This document shows, one piece after another, positions 1-7,936 of a stretch of DNA of 20,180 nucleotides. The stretch's first letter is position 1. Each line of letters begins with the position of its first letter. The position numbers and the translations under genes were made by a program. The stretch spans positions 835,669 to 855,848 of the forward strand of contig BFEA01000460.1 in assembly GCA_003427395.1 (NCBI GenBank), read 5' to 3'. A model generated the notes under the pieces. That model worked only from the letters and a program-made list of their open reading frames with translations. It did not search any database and was not told the origin of the DNA. Source of the stretch: Chara braunii. Its lineage: Eukaryota > Streptophyta > Charophyceae > Charales > Characeae.

Positions 1-1
1 T

Positions 2-772
2 GACATCGAGCACCGCATCCAGCTCGAACCGAACTATCGTGTCCAGCATCGAGCCCCATACCGCCTCTCGGTCCCCGAAGCCCAGGAACTTAAACGCCAG
101 ATCGACGAGCTGCTTCGTCAGGGCTTCATTAAACCGAGCACGTCACCGTGGAGCGCACCAGTCCTCTTCGATCGAAAGAAGGACGGCGCCCTCCGCCTCT
201 GTCTCGATTACCGCGGCCTCAACCAGTATACGGTCAGAAACAGTTATCCCATGCCCCGCGCAGATGACCTGTTCGACCGTCTCGCTGGCCACCACTTTTT
301 CACGAAGATTGATCTTCGCAGCGGATACCACCAGATCCGCGTGGCCAAGGAGGACCAGCACAAGACCGCGTTTCGCTCTCGATTTGGACACTACGAGTTC
401 ACTGTCATGCCGTTCGGCCTCCGTAACGGTCCTGCCACCTTCCAGATGGCTATGAACACGATGTTCCAGGACCTTCTCGAGGACTTTGTTCTAGTCTACA
501 TTGATGACATCCTGATCTACAGTCGTACCTTAGAGGAGCATATGACCCACCTCCGCACTGTCCTCCAGCGATTACGCGACCACGGAGTCTATGCGAAGCT
601 CTCCAAATGCGCCTTCGCTCAATCCAAGGTCGACTTTCTAGGACATCAGGTCTCCGAGCATGGACTCCACATGGACGACTCGAAGATCCAGGCTATCGTC
701 GATTGGCCTACACCTACTTCTCTTCCTGCGCTACGTAGTTTCTTGGGGTTGACCAACTACTCACTTTCTTAA
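2..772 (+). pseudogene. pol: Reverse transcriptase domain of E3 pol (5'-truncated by window edge)
   Basis: The frame is open from base 2, before any Met, so the true start lies upstream. Visible gypsy-type motifs are 'RQGFIKPSTSPWSAPV' and 'LRLCLDYRGLN' (fingers), 'FTKIDLRSGYHQIRV' (first catalytic Asp), 'FRSRFGHYEFTVMPFGL' and the catalytic 'YIDDILIYS' at about 497-523, followed by 'VDFLGHQVS' and 'LRSFLGLTNY'. This domain copies the element RNA into DNA. The frame is lost right after 'LGLTNY': the next blocks continue in the frame beginning at 753, which implies a small indel near 750-770. The domain is otherwise remarkably intact. Confidence 0.9.
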
Positions 773-2062
773 AAACTACGCGCAGTACTCTTCACAGCTG
801 ACTCCTCTGACCCGCGGACGTCTACCCTTCCATTGGACCCCGGCTCATGAGGATGCCTTTTGCTCTCTGAAGCGACTTGTCACGTCAGCCCCTGTCCTAC
901 ACCTACCCGACTACTCCCGTCCATTCATCGTCACCACCGACGCGTCCGACTTTGCCATAGGAGCTGCCCTCTCCCAGATTTACCCAGCCCCTTCTACTTC
1001 TCCCGACCCCACAGATTCTCGTCTCCCTCGCATTCCTCGCTTTCCGCCCCCACTCCCAGCGACTGCGGCTCGACTTGCACCAATCGAGCCCACCCCCTCA
1101 GGGGCTCCACCTCCCTACACCCCTGACATCGCTGATGACGGCACAGTGGAGTCTCGCGATGGAGAGTGCCCAGTTGCTTATCTATCTCGACAGCTACTTC
1201 CTGCTGAGCGTAACTACACTGCTGACGAGCGTGAGGTCCTCGCGCTGGTTTACGCTGTTAAGAAGTGGCGTCATCACTTACACGGTCACACATTCACCGA
1301 CTTGACGGACAACTCTGTCCTCGCCGCTTTCCAGACGAAGCCGAAGCTTACCCCTCGCCAGGCTCGTTGGTGGCGTGATCTCGCAGAGTTCGACTTTACC
1401 ATCAAGAAGATTATTGGGGAAAGCAATCGCGTAGCTGACGCCTTGTCTCGCCGCCCCGATCTTCAGTGCGATGATCGCCAGCTCTCTGCCATTTCATTCC
1501 CCGTCATCCACCCCGCTTTCCTAGATGAGTATCGGTCGGCATACCCCCAGTGCTCCGAGTTTCAGTCCATCTACGCTGACTTACAGACCGGCAAGACTAT
1601 CCCTAACTTCCAGCTCGACCCCTCTGGACTCCTATATTGGCTTGGTCGCCAAGGTAACCGTACTCCCCGCTTATGTGTCCCATCTATCGGCCAGCTTCGT
1701 GTTCGAGCTGTCGCTGAGTGTCACGATCAGCGTGTCGCCGGTCATCTCGGTATCCTCAAGACCCTTGACCGACTCTACCGACATTACTACTGGGAGCACC
1801 GCCGTCCTTTCACGACAAAGTACGTTCGCACCTGCAGGACCTGCCAGGAGGCCAGCATTCCCAACCACCCTCCCTACGGCCTTCTTCAACCCTTACCCAT
1901 TCCCACCCAGCGTTGGACCTCCGTCTCTTTGGACTTCATCGGCCCACTTTGTCCCCCTACCCCACGAGGCCACGATGCTATCTTTGTTGTTGTCTGCCGA
2001 TTGACTAAGCATGCTCACTTCCTCCCCTGCAAGTATGCTAGTTCAGCCAAAGACATATTGCC
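753..2062 (+). pseudogene. pol: RNase H and integrase N-terminal half of E3 pol
   Basis: This frame is open from 753 with no convincing own start, and it continues the reverse transcriptase polyprotein after a frameshift. It begins with the RT-RNase H connection, then shows the RNase H block 'IVTTDASDFAIGAAL' near 928-972. A Pro/Ser/Thr-rich linker follows at about 985-1140. Next come 'VAYLSRQLLPAERNYTADE', 'REVLALVYAVKKWRHHL' and 'SNRVADALSRRPD', the end of the RNase H region. The integrase HHCC finger has 'ECHDQRVAGH' and 'CRTC'. The core starts with 'LDFIGPL', holding the first catalytic Asp near 1933. The linker inside RNase H is an unusual low-complexity insertion. The frame loses homology near 2055, where a short deletion is likely. 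Confidence 0.85.
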
Positions 2063-2065
2063 ATT

Positions 2066-3217
2066 CATCATGGTCTCCCCACTAGCATTGTCTCCGATCG
2101 CGATCCCCGCTTCACTTCTCATTTTTGGCGTGGACTTCATGAGACTTATGGATCCGAGCTTCGCCTTTCCTCCTCCTACCACCCCCAGTCAGACGGACAG
2201 ACTGAGGTCACCAACAAAACTCTTGGGACTATCCTCAAGAAGTTTGTTGAGAATGACTCTGATTGGGATCTTCATCTTGCTCATGCTAAGATCGCTTATA
2301 ACCACGCTATCTCTCCCGCCACCGGCATGTCCCCCTACTACTGTGACCTGGGATATCACCCCCTTGTCCCATCTGATCTCCTCCGTCCATCCCAAATTCA
2401 CCCTGACACCAAATGCCCAGCTCTCGATGAGTGGGTAAAGGAGATGGATGCGCTCCTTAGCAAGGCTCGAGAGAGCATTGCTCACTCCCAGACTCGCATG
2501 GCGACCCGCGCCAACCGCTCACNCATTGACCATCCNTTCAAAGTTGGTGATGAGGTCCTTGTCGACGCACGTCACTTCCAGNCCGAAGCCGACACGCTTC
2601 GGAAATTCAGACGTCGATATATCGGACCATGNACCATTCTCGCACCCGCCGGACCCAATCATGACTGTCCAGTGAGCTTCAAATTGAAGCTCCCCGATTC
2701 CATGTATCGCGCTAACCTACATGATGTGTTTCATGTATCTCTTTCGCGCCCTTTCAGACGGTCTCCTCCTGAGTTTCACGGTCGACCTTACCCTCGCCCT
2801 TCTCCCATCATCATTGAAGGTCACGAGGAGTTTGTCGTCTCTGATATTGCGTCTCGGCGTATGACTGATGGTGATCCTCCCCGCCTCGAGTATCTCGTTC
2901 GATGGAAGGGTTACCCTGACAAGGAGTCTACGTGGGAGCCTCTTGAGCACCTGAAGCATGCTATGACTTTTGTGCGTGCTTACGACCGTGCTCACCCTTT
3001 CCCTTCATCATCATCCCCCCCCACTTCTCGCCCTTCTACTGACCCATCTACTTCAGCGACCACTAACACCCCCCCTCCTCCATCGATGGGTCCTCCTGCT
3101 CCACCGGTACCTGCCTCAGGTCCTCCTTCCCCTGTGGATGTGGTTCTCCCTGTTGTTGCAGTTGAGTCCTCTCGCCCTCAGCGTACCCATCGACTTCCTT
3201 CTCGATGTCGTGACTGA
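2066..3217 (+). pseudogene. pol: Integrase core (3' half), C-terminal domain and chromodomain of E3 pol
   Basis: The frame resumes at 2066 with 'HHGLPTSIVSDRDPRFTSHF' (second catalytic Asp) and 'HPQSDGQTEVTNK' (catalytic Glu), so all three DDE residues survive across the two frames. It continues with 'YNHAISPATGMSP', the C-terminal 'LRKFRRRYIGP' and 'LHDVFHVSLSRPF'. A chromodomain follows at about 2830-2990 with 'LEYLVRWKGYPDKESTWEP'. Chromodomain integrases of this group are thought to direct insertion to marked chromatin. A Ser/Pro/Thr-rich tail of roughly 75 residues then runs to a stop at 3215-3217. Ambiguous bases at 2523, 2536, 2582 and 2632 leave four codons unresolved. About 10 residues of the integrase core seem to be missing at the left edge. 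Confidence 0.88.
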
Positions 3218-3970
3218 CCTTACCCCCCATATGCCCTCTATCTCTTACCATTCCTGGACACTACGCAGCAGCTCCCGGTACATTCGACTTTCGACCTCGG
3301 TGCTTCTGTTCAGTACCAGAGTACATGTCGCGTTGTTACGGACGTCCACTTGGTTTTCTGCATTACTCCTACTTCATCCTGGCTACTTCGATTCGACTTC
3401 AGTCTGGAGACTCATCAGTTGGACTACTTCACTTCTTCGGCTACAGAGTTCTCATCATCCCCCTGTATCCTTACCCTCCAGTCGCATGATGACCCCTATT
3501 TCCCCTGTCTATGTGGGTGTGTCCGCTTGCCGCCCTTCTGCCTTACCTTATGCTGCGAGCCCTCCTCTGGAGTGTACGTTTTCTTTGCTCGCGGCTCTTG
3601 GGCCATATGTCTATGCCGGCATAGCCCTCTCTCCTGCCAGGCTCACCTTATGCGTGCTCCCTTGTGTTAGTGCCATTCCCCTTTTAGCTGGCGGTGCCCG
3701 TTTGATGGTTTCCATTGAGCCTGGTGTTGTGCTGTTACTCCCCCCCCTGAGCCTGATGACCCTTACCTGGTTGTGCGAGCGCCCCCTTGGAGTTTACTCT
3801 AAGAGTTGTACCCTCCGCCTCCCCCCCTATTCCTACCTCTGCCATGCGACTGAGTTCCTTCCTCTTCTGTTCAGGCATTTTTATTCCGCTACTGGACCCA
3901 GGCCCGTATATCACTTCGGCCTAGGTCCAGGGCGGCAGGTTCATTCATTCAGTGGTTCATTCGTTCATTG
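3218..3970 (+). other. 3' noncoding tail of E3, possible LTR remnant
   Basis: There is no credible coding region here: the overlapping open frames are low-complexity Ser/Leu/Pro shadows. The base composition stays pyrimidine-rich like the upstream pol. A short imperfect repeat of 'ttcattcattcagtgg / ttcattcgttcattgag' sits at about 3941-3972. No clear polypurine tract, TATA box or LTR pair could be identified, so calling it an LTR is only an inference from its position. Confidence 0.4.
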
Positions 3971-4107
3971 AGCCGGATTGGACCTCCACTCAGCTGTTGC
4001 TTCATGTGTGTGTCCATCTCCTCTCCCTCTCTCTCCTCTCTCTCACCATCTCCGCGCGTGTCCACCACGCGCTGCCACAGTTTCTTCTCCTATATTCCTT
4101 ACCTTCA

Positions 4108-4274
4108 ATTCTTTCTCCATTCTGTCTGCCACCTCCAGGCGCCTTGTCCTCTCTTGCGGAAGGTGCAACTTCCACTCCTGGTCGTGTCTCCGTCGCCTTC
4201 GATTCTTTCTCCATTTTGTCTGCCACCTCCAGGCGCCTTGTCCTCTCTTGCGCAAGACGGAACTTCCACTCCTG
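4108..4274. repeat. Direct duplication inside E2 gag (two 73-bp copies, period 94 bp)
   Basis: The segments 4108-4180 and 4202-4274 are near-identical, both beginning 'attctttctccatt' and ending 'acttccactcctg'. A period of 94 is not a multiple of three, so the copies encode the block 'LAQERTRRLEVAD' in different frames. Confidence 0.85.
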
Positions 4275-4476
4275 TTCCCTCGCTTGTCGACGCAAGGGAT
4301 CCCTCTCTCCTTTGAACTCTAGCCTTACCTCCTCTGTTTCAACTTGGGGAACGATTGACTCAACTTCTTTGTCTTTCCCTAGCGAAAAATTAGCCACCCA
4401 TTCTTTCACTGCCTTGTCCACCTCTTGTGGTGGGGCCATACTGGAACTCACCTCCCCCCTTCTCCGCAATAGTCCC

Positions 4477-4521
4477 TCTTCTTCTTCTTCTTCTTCTTCT
4501 TCTTCTTCTTCCTCCTCCTCC
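4477..4521. repeat. (TTC)n microsatellite, coding for the poly-Glu run on the minus strand
   Basis: There are about 14 uninterrupted TTC/CTT units followed by CCT units. On the minus strand this is GAA/GAG, giving a long Glu run in the E2 Gag-like frame. Repeat slippage here is a plausible source of the nearby frameshift. Confidence 0.9.
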
Positions 4522-4726
4522 ATTGCAGCCAACTTCGCCTCTTGCTCCTTCCATTTTTCCATTTCCTCCTCCATCCGCTTCTTCTTCCAATAGGGCCAAT
4601 TTCTTGGCCTGTCGGATCAGCACCTTCTCTATCTTCTCCCTCTTTTCGTGGAGAATTGCGGCAACTCTTTTCCTTTTGTGCCTTACTATACGAGGTTGTG
4701 CTAGTTTCGGTCCTGGTGGTGACCAT

Positions 4727-4971
4727 GTTGGTAGGGGCACAATCATTGGCAATTCCACTCCTCCACCTGAGTACTGACTTTCTAAAGGACTACAGAGGTC
4801 TCCCTTCCACTTTAGCCAGGTTACCACAACCTTCGGATGCTTTCGCAACGACATTCACCAATCTTTCCACAACCGTCGAATGCTTCCGCAACCAAAATCA
4901 CCAATCTTTCCACAATCATTCGATGCTTTAGCAACCACGGCCACTAATCGACTTGGAGAAGAGTGACTCGA
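4727..4971 (-). other. Leader between E2 5' LTR and gag
   Basis: This is noncoding DNA between the proposed LTR end (CA at 4973-4972 on the minus strand) and the gag ATG at 4726. No standard initiator-Met primer binding site was recognised next to the LTR end. Most of the leader is made of three 43-bp tandem units. Confidence 0.45.
4821..4949. repeat. Three tandem 43-bp units in the E2 leader
   Basis: The units begin at 4821, 4864 and 4907. Each has the order 'ccacaa', 'cg.atgctt', 'gcaacca' and 'accaatc', with roughly 75-85% agreement by eye. The equivalent E1 leader (15177-15561) does not show them, so they arose in the E2 lineage. Confidence 0.8.
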
Positions 4972-5092
4972 TGCAGAAAGGGATGACAAACTCGCAACAA
5001 GTACCAACGTGAGTGTGCAACATCCAAAAGGTACCCAGAACAAGGGCTAGGGCTTGAAGGGTTATACCGCTCCTCGCTCAGCTCTCCAGCTT

Positions 5093-5232
5093 GGTCAACG
5101 ACACTGGTCAACATTCGATGGTCCACGCTGGTCAACCTTTGGTCAACGCCGTGGAACGCTTGGACAACGTTGGTCAACACTTGGGTATGGTGGCTTCTCC
5201 TTCCTTCGTCACCTTCTTCAACTTTGGTCAAC
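5093..5232 (-). promoter_or_regulatory. Cluster of six GTTGACC (W-box-like) motifs in the E2 LTR
   Basis: GGTCAAC occurs on the plus strand at 5093, 5106, 5130, 5141, 5172 and 5226, so the minus (element-sense) strand reads GTTGACC. TTGAC(C/T) is the core bound by plant WRKY factors. The related E1 LTR has the same motif four times at 15680-15730 and once at 15502. A regulatory role is inferred. Confidence 0.5.
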
Positions 5233-5278
5233 ACTTGGGTATGGTGGCTTCTCCTTCCTTCCTCACCTTCTTCAACTT
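5171..5278. repeat. Two tandem 54-bp units in the E2 LTR
   Basis: Copies start at 5171 and 5225 with 'tggtcaacacttgggtatgg' and differ at very few positions. Each carries one GGTCAAC motif. Confidence 0.9.
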
Positions 5279-5279
5279 C

Positions 5280-5417
5280 GCCCTCCTCTTCTTGGTCCTT
5301 TGTTCGGCTGTGGCCGACTTCCCTCACCTTGTCACGTTCTTCGACTTTGCCCTCCTCTTCTTCGTCCTTTGTTCGGCTGTGGCCGACTTCCCTCACCTTC
5401 GTCACCTCTCTCTCCCT
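5280..5417. repeat. Two tandem 69-bp units in the E2 LTR
   Basis: Copies start at 5280 and 5349 with 'gccctcctcttctt', and both contain 'tttgttcggctgtggccga'. They lie directly next to the 54-bp pair, so the LTR grew by successive local duplications. Confidence 0.9.
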
Positions 5418-5467
5418 TCCTTCACTCTCGTCAACTCCTTCTTCGAACCACAGGTCTTCTTCTTCCT

Positions 5468-5472
<5 letters not shown>

Positions 5473-5546
<74 letters not shown>
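5473..5546. repeat. (CT)n microsatellite, about 37 dinucleotide units
   Basis: The tract is an uninterrupted CT run, AG on the element-sense strand. E1 has a shorter, interrupted CT tract at the matching LTR position (about 15996-16020). Confidence 0.97.
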
Positions 5547-5550
<4 letters not shown>

Positions 5551-6062
5551 CGCACGTGTGTCGTTTTTCTTCTTTGTCACAGCGGCGCGGCGATCGGTCA
5601 CTCGCAACATGCATACATGGAAGTGCCGATGGCAACACAACTTCGTCAACTCAGAATCCGTAGCAAACGTGCGATGGCGCACTTCACCCACATAGAGAAC
5701 TCAGAAATATGGGTGAAGGCCAGAATCTCAGCTTAAGTCAGCTCGTCACATCTAGCGGCTATGGACTGCTGCATGCTGGTCTGAATTTCCTCTCGCACAT
5801 TGTCTTTACCATCAAACACACTCTCACTCGCACAGGTACGCACTAGGATTCACCCTGAATATCCACGCCCCTGCACACACCAGCAACCTGGCGGCTATGG
5901 CAACTGTCGTCTTCCTCCTCTCTCTCACGAGTATGGCCGCTGTCTTACTCCACTAGCCCACTTAGTCGTCGGAGTCCTAGAGACCTCTGATCCGCAAGTC
6001 ACATAAGCAGTGCTTCCGCATGGCTCATAGGCGAATGAATGAAATGGCTTGGCACTGCCTCG

Positions 6063-6071
6063 TTATTTATA
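6063..6071 (-). promoter_or_regulatory. TATA box of the E2 LTR
   Basis: The minus strand reads TATAAATAA, about 450 bp inside the proposed LTR start. E1 carries the same octamer at 8984-8976, about 470 bp inside its LTR start. The shared sequence and spacing support a promoter for leftward transcription. Confidence 0.65.
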
Positions 6072-6289
6072 CTGTTTTGTCGGTGGTCTGGCCTGCCTTT
6101 GTCTCAGGCTTGAGGAATGTGCAGCCTCACCTGGTACTTGCTGTCTAGACAAAGTGGACTGGGACTGCCGACTGGGACTGCTGACTGGACAAAAATTGGA
6201 CTCTACCTTGATGACTCAGCTACAACGACTGATTCCTACAGCTTTGAAGAGCCAAGTAGAGACTTCTAGAAACTCCTAGGCTACAACTG

Positions 6290-6352
6290 GCTGACCCTTA
6301 GCTACACGTAGGGCTACTGGACTGACCCTTAGCTAGCCGCAGGTCTTCGGTT
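6290..6352. repeat. Two 31-bp-spaced repeats in E2 U3
   Basis: 'ctgacccttagcta' occurs at 6291 and 6322, 31 bp apart. The E1 LTR has a different but co-positioned 31-bp duplication at 9186-9247. Confidence 0.7.
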
Positions 6353-6522
6353 CAAGTCCACACAACCCTACTACCTATACTAACCATCGATATACGTTTG
6401 GAGGGACAGGTCTTGTGTTCAAGGCACATGGTCCATGGGTAGCTGTACAGGGGTTTAGGGATAGGTCTAGGGACCAAGCCCTGGGATCTGCAATGTTGGG
6501 GGAACTGAGTGGAACCGGTTCA

Positions 6523-6670
6523 CTGCCATGAGGGGTGGTTTTGTACTTTTTCTTTCCCCCCCACCTTATCTGTGTGCTTTTGCGTGTGTGTGCGTGTGAG
6601 AGAGAGATATGGGGGAAGGAAAGAGGATTAGGAGGAAATTGGTGGCTGGGGGGCTGGGGGGGAGGTTAAA
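6523..6670. other. Spacer with a purine-rich tract; no gene seen
   Basis: This stretch lies just outside the proposed E2 LTR. A short GT run is followed by a G/A-rich tract at about 6597-6664. A similar GT-then-purine block occurs at about 8455-8561. I see no coding potential. Confidence 0.5.
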
Positions 6671-6809
6671 CCACCAGGACATCTGAAAAAGGAGATTGAG
6701 CCTCTCCTGAAAAAATGGAGGCCAGGGACCGTCCATAAAATGAATTGGCGGTTCATGGCCTCCTGTTTTTTAGGAGAGCCTCATTCTCCTTTTCCGGATG
6801 TACTGCTGG
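6671..6809. repeat. Long foldback hairpin (61-bp arms, 17-nt loop)
   Basis: The left arm 6671-6731 and right arm 6749-6809 are reverse complements at 50 of 61 positions with no gaps; the loop is 6732-6748. Complementarity continues weakly outside the arms ('ttaaacca' against 'ttgaacca'). It could be a foldback or MITE-like element, or a hairpin RNA precursor. The sequence does not decide between them. Confidence 0.85.
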
Positions 6810-7118
6810 TTCAAAGGTGCATCACGTGGCCTGATGCGTGGTTCGTGCTTTTTGTGTTTTTCTCTATGTTACCAGGCCGGACGTCCAGGACCCCCTGGAC
6901 CGTCTGGGGTTGTCCGATCGGACAACTGGTCGGATGTCCTCCGCGACCAGTCTGTCCGCAGCCTGAATGCCTCCCCCCCCCCAAAAAAAAAAGAAAATCA
7001 GAAAGGAACTATGTTATGCAGAAAAACAAACTTAACAACTTTTGCCTTGGGGTTACATCGAAATTCTTTATCAAATTTTAAATAAAAAATAAAATTGAAA
7101 ACACCCCCAATTGTTGGT
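6810..7118. other. Noncoding stretch with palindromes, a C/A homopolymer and AT-rich DNA
   Basis: The stretch holds the GGACGTCC palindrome, the 18-bp perfect palindrome at 6909-6926, and an inverted repeat ACTGGTCG / CGACCAGT at 6925-6932 and 6944-6951. A poly-C then poly-A run follows at about 6969-6992. An AT-rich segment with AATAAA-like sequence lies at 7076-7100. No coding region is supported. Confidence 0.6.
6909..6926. repeat. 18-bp perfect palindrome GTTGTCCGATCGGACAAC
   Basis: The 18 bases read identically on both strands. It is the centre of a GGAC/GTCC-rich patch (6880-6960). Confidence 0.95.
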
Positions 7119-7176
7119 CACTCAGTCTGTCAGTCAGTCTGTCACTCGGTCAACCATTCTTTCAATCTGTCAGTCA
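7119..7176. repeat. Imperfect CAGT/CTGT tetranucleotide repeat
   Basis: The tract repeats 'cagtctgtcagtcagtctgtc' style units with interruptions, directly before the GT microsatellite block. Confidence 0.75.
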
Positions 7177-7189
7177 ATGAATTGCAATT

Positions 7190-7238
7190 TTGTGTGTGTT
7201 TGATGTGTGTGTGTTTGTGTGTGTGTGTGTGTTGTGTG

Positions 7239-7288
<50 letters not shown>

Positions 7289-7424
7289 CTATGTGTGTTT
7301 GTGTGTATACGTAGCGCGTGTGTGTGTGCAGATAGTGTGTGTGAGTGCGAGTAGATACTGTGTGTATGTGTGCTCATGTGCGTGTCAGTCTGTGTTTGTG
7401 TGTGGATAGAATGCGTGTGTGTGT
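7190..7424. repeat. (GT)n microsatellite region with interruptions
   Basis: GT dinucleotides dominate 7190-7424, with the longest clean run at about 7244-7287. Apparent Cys/Val or His/Thr open frames across it are repeat artefacts. Confidence 0.95.
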
Positions 7425-7548
7425 GTTGTCATATGCCCTATACACTCAAAAAAAGCATGACTGTGCCGGATTGTTTTGTCGGACTTTTACCGATTCATCA
7501 GGAGGTTGAACCCGGACAGTCTGCCCAGGATTCATTCGACTGATGGAT
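7425..7548 (+). repeat. Small dispersed repeat, copy 1 (longest copy)
   Basis: The copy begins 'gttgtcatat', then has 'ctcaaaaaaagcatgactg', a segment ending 'catcaggaggttgaacccgg', and 'tctgcccaggattcatt'. It directly follows the GT microsatellite. Copies 2 and 3 lie at 7792 and 7935, and an inverted diverged copy ends the window. I do not recognise the family. Confidence 0.85.
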
Positions 7549-7791
7549 AAGGACTCACCACATCCCCAGAGTGAGTGACACCCCTGAAAAATGTGGTCGA
7601 CTTCACTCACACCAACGTTGCAGTCCTAGTAGACTGCCAGTCCAAACCCTTGACAAGAACGGTAGTAAGTCTGAGAAACTAATCTGACACAGTCATAATA
7701 CCCACTCTGCACACCCACTCAGCCATGGACAGTCCCGACCCTAACCGCATCGATCCGCCTGAACGGAGGGGTTAGCAAGGCCATGTTATGT
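7549..7791. other. Unassigned spacer between repeat copies
   Basis: This is non-repetitive sequence between copies 1 and 2 of the small repeat family. I see no open frame of note, no promoter and no RNA-like fold. Confidence 0.5.
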
Positions 7792-7868
7792 GTTGTCATA
7801 TCCGCTATGCACTCAAAAAAAGCATGACTGGGCCAGACTGTTTCGTCGGACTTTCACTGACTCATCGG
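7792..7868 (+). repeat. Small dispersed repeat, copy 2 (truncated)
   Basis: The first 77 bp match copy 1 at most positions ('gttgtcatatccgctatgca', 'ctcaaaaaaagcatgactg', 'tttcgtcggactttcactga'). The copy then breaks into a GT microsatellite. Confidence 0.85.

Positions 7869-7934
<66 letters not shown>
7869..7934. repeat. (GT)n microsatellite
   Basis: A nearly pure GT run of about 31 units is sandwiched between copies 2 and 3 of the small repeat family. Confidence 0.97.

Positions 7935-7936
<2 letters not shown>

Larger units (their letters stand above)
2..3970 (+). mobile_element. E3: decayed Ty3/gypsy LTR retrotransposon (chromodomain clade), 5' part outside the window
   Basis: The domain order is reverse transcriptase, RNase H, integrase zinc finger, integrase core, C-terminal domain and chromodomain, which is the Ty3/gypsy order. 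Gag, protease, primer binding site and 5' LTR lie left of the window. The coding DNA is strongly C-rich at third positions, unlike the two minus-strand elements, so it belongs to a different lineage. Two frame disruptions (near 750-770 and 2050-2066) make it non-functional as written. The right end is uncertain because no 3' LTR copy can be aligned inside the window. About 3970 is where the sequence meets the gag of the opposite-strand element E2. Confidence 0.85.
4002..4726 (-). pseudogene. gag: Gag-like protein N-terminus of E2, frameshifted
   Basis: The candidate start ATG is at 4726-4724 ('MVTTRTETSTTSYSKAQKEK'). Coding sense then moves to a second frame ('RVAAILHEKREKIEKVLIRQ') and a third ('MEEEMEKWKEQEAKLAAMEE'), so at least two frameshifts are present. 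The product would be a highly charged coiled coil with a poly-Glu run encoded by a GAA/GAG tract, then 'PPQEVDKAVKEWVANFSLG' and 'LRRQAREQEWKFRLAQERTR'. E1 carries the matching block order at 14700-15176, which supports a shared Gag ancestry. The distal part is disrupted by a 94-bp direct duplication (4108-4274). The Gag homology core is missing. Assignment to Gag rests on the E1 comparison and on recalled Chara Gag-like proteins. Confidence 0.6.
3998..6522 (-). mobile_element. E2: truncated gypsy-type element (5' LTR, leader and gag N-terminus only)
   Basis: Reading the minus strand from 6522 leftwards gives a long LTR-like block, a leader and a Gag-like coiled-coil frame that stops abruptly near 4000, where E3 begins in opposite orientation. 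The LTR block aligns by eye with the 3' LTR of E1: the U3 start, TATA region and 'cagtgcttccgca' segment. Its left part aligns with the 15562-15740 segment of E1. Reverse transcriptase and integrase are absent, so the element is truncated, either by deletion or by recombination with E3. The relation to E1 is seen in the sequence; the truncation mechanism is inferred. Confidence 0.65.
4972..6522 (-). mobile_element. Proposed 5' LTR of E2 (TG...CA, about 1.55 kb)
   Basis: On the minus strand the block would start TGAACCGGTT at 6522 and end TTTCTGCA at 4972. The start is placed where alignment with the E1 3' LTR (TGAAGCGGTTTCA at 9455) begins, and the end where E1 carries the same TTTCTGCA at 15562. 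In transcription order it contains a U3 with a 31-bp repeat, a TATA box at 6071-6063, the 'gcagtgcttccgca' segment, TATG-core inverted repeats, a (CT)n tract, 69-bp and 54-bp duplications, and six GGTCAAC motifs. Only one LTR of this element is present, so both ends are inferred by comparison rather than by LTR pairing. Confidence 0.55.

Noticed and set aside
4944-5736. Long Ser/Leu and Arg/Glu repeat frames on both strands
   Set aside because: They come from the (CT)n tract and neighbouring duplications; no domain and no agreement with the related E1 region.
6290-6365. Possible tRNA gene around GGTTCAAGTCC
   Set aside because: The T-stem does not pair well (two of five pairs fail), and no acceptor stem, D arm or anticodon arm can be drawn.
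7095-7409. Cys/Val-rich and His/Thr-rich open frames
   Set aside because: They are translations of GT/CA microsatellites.
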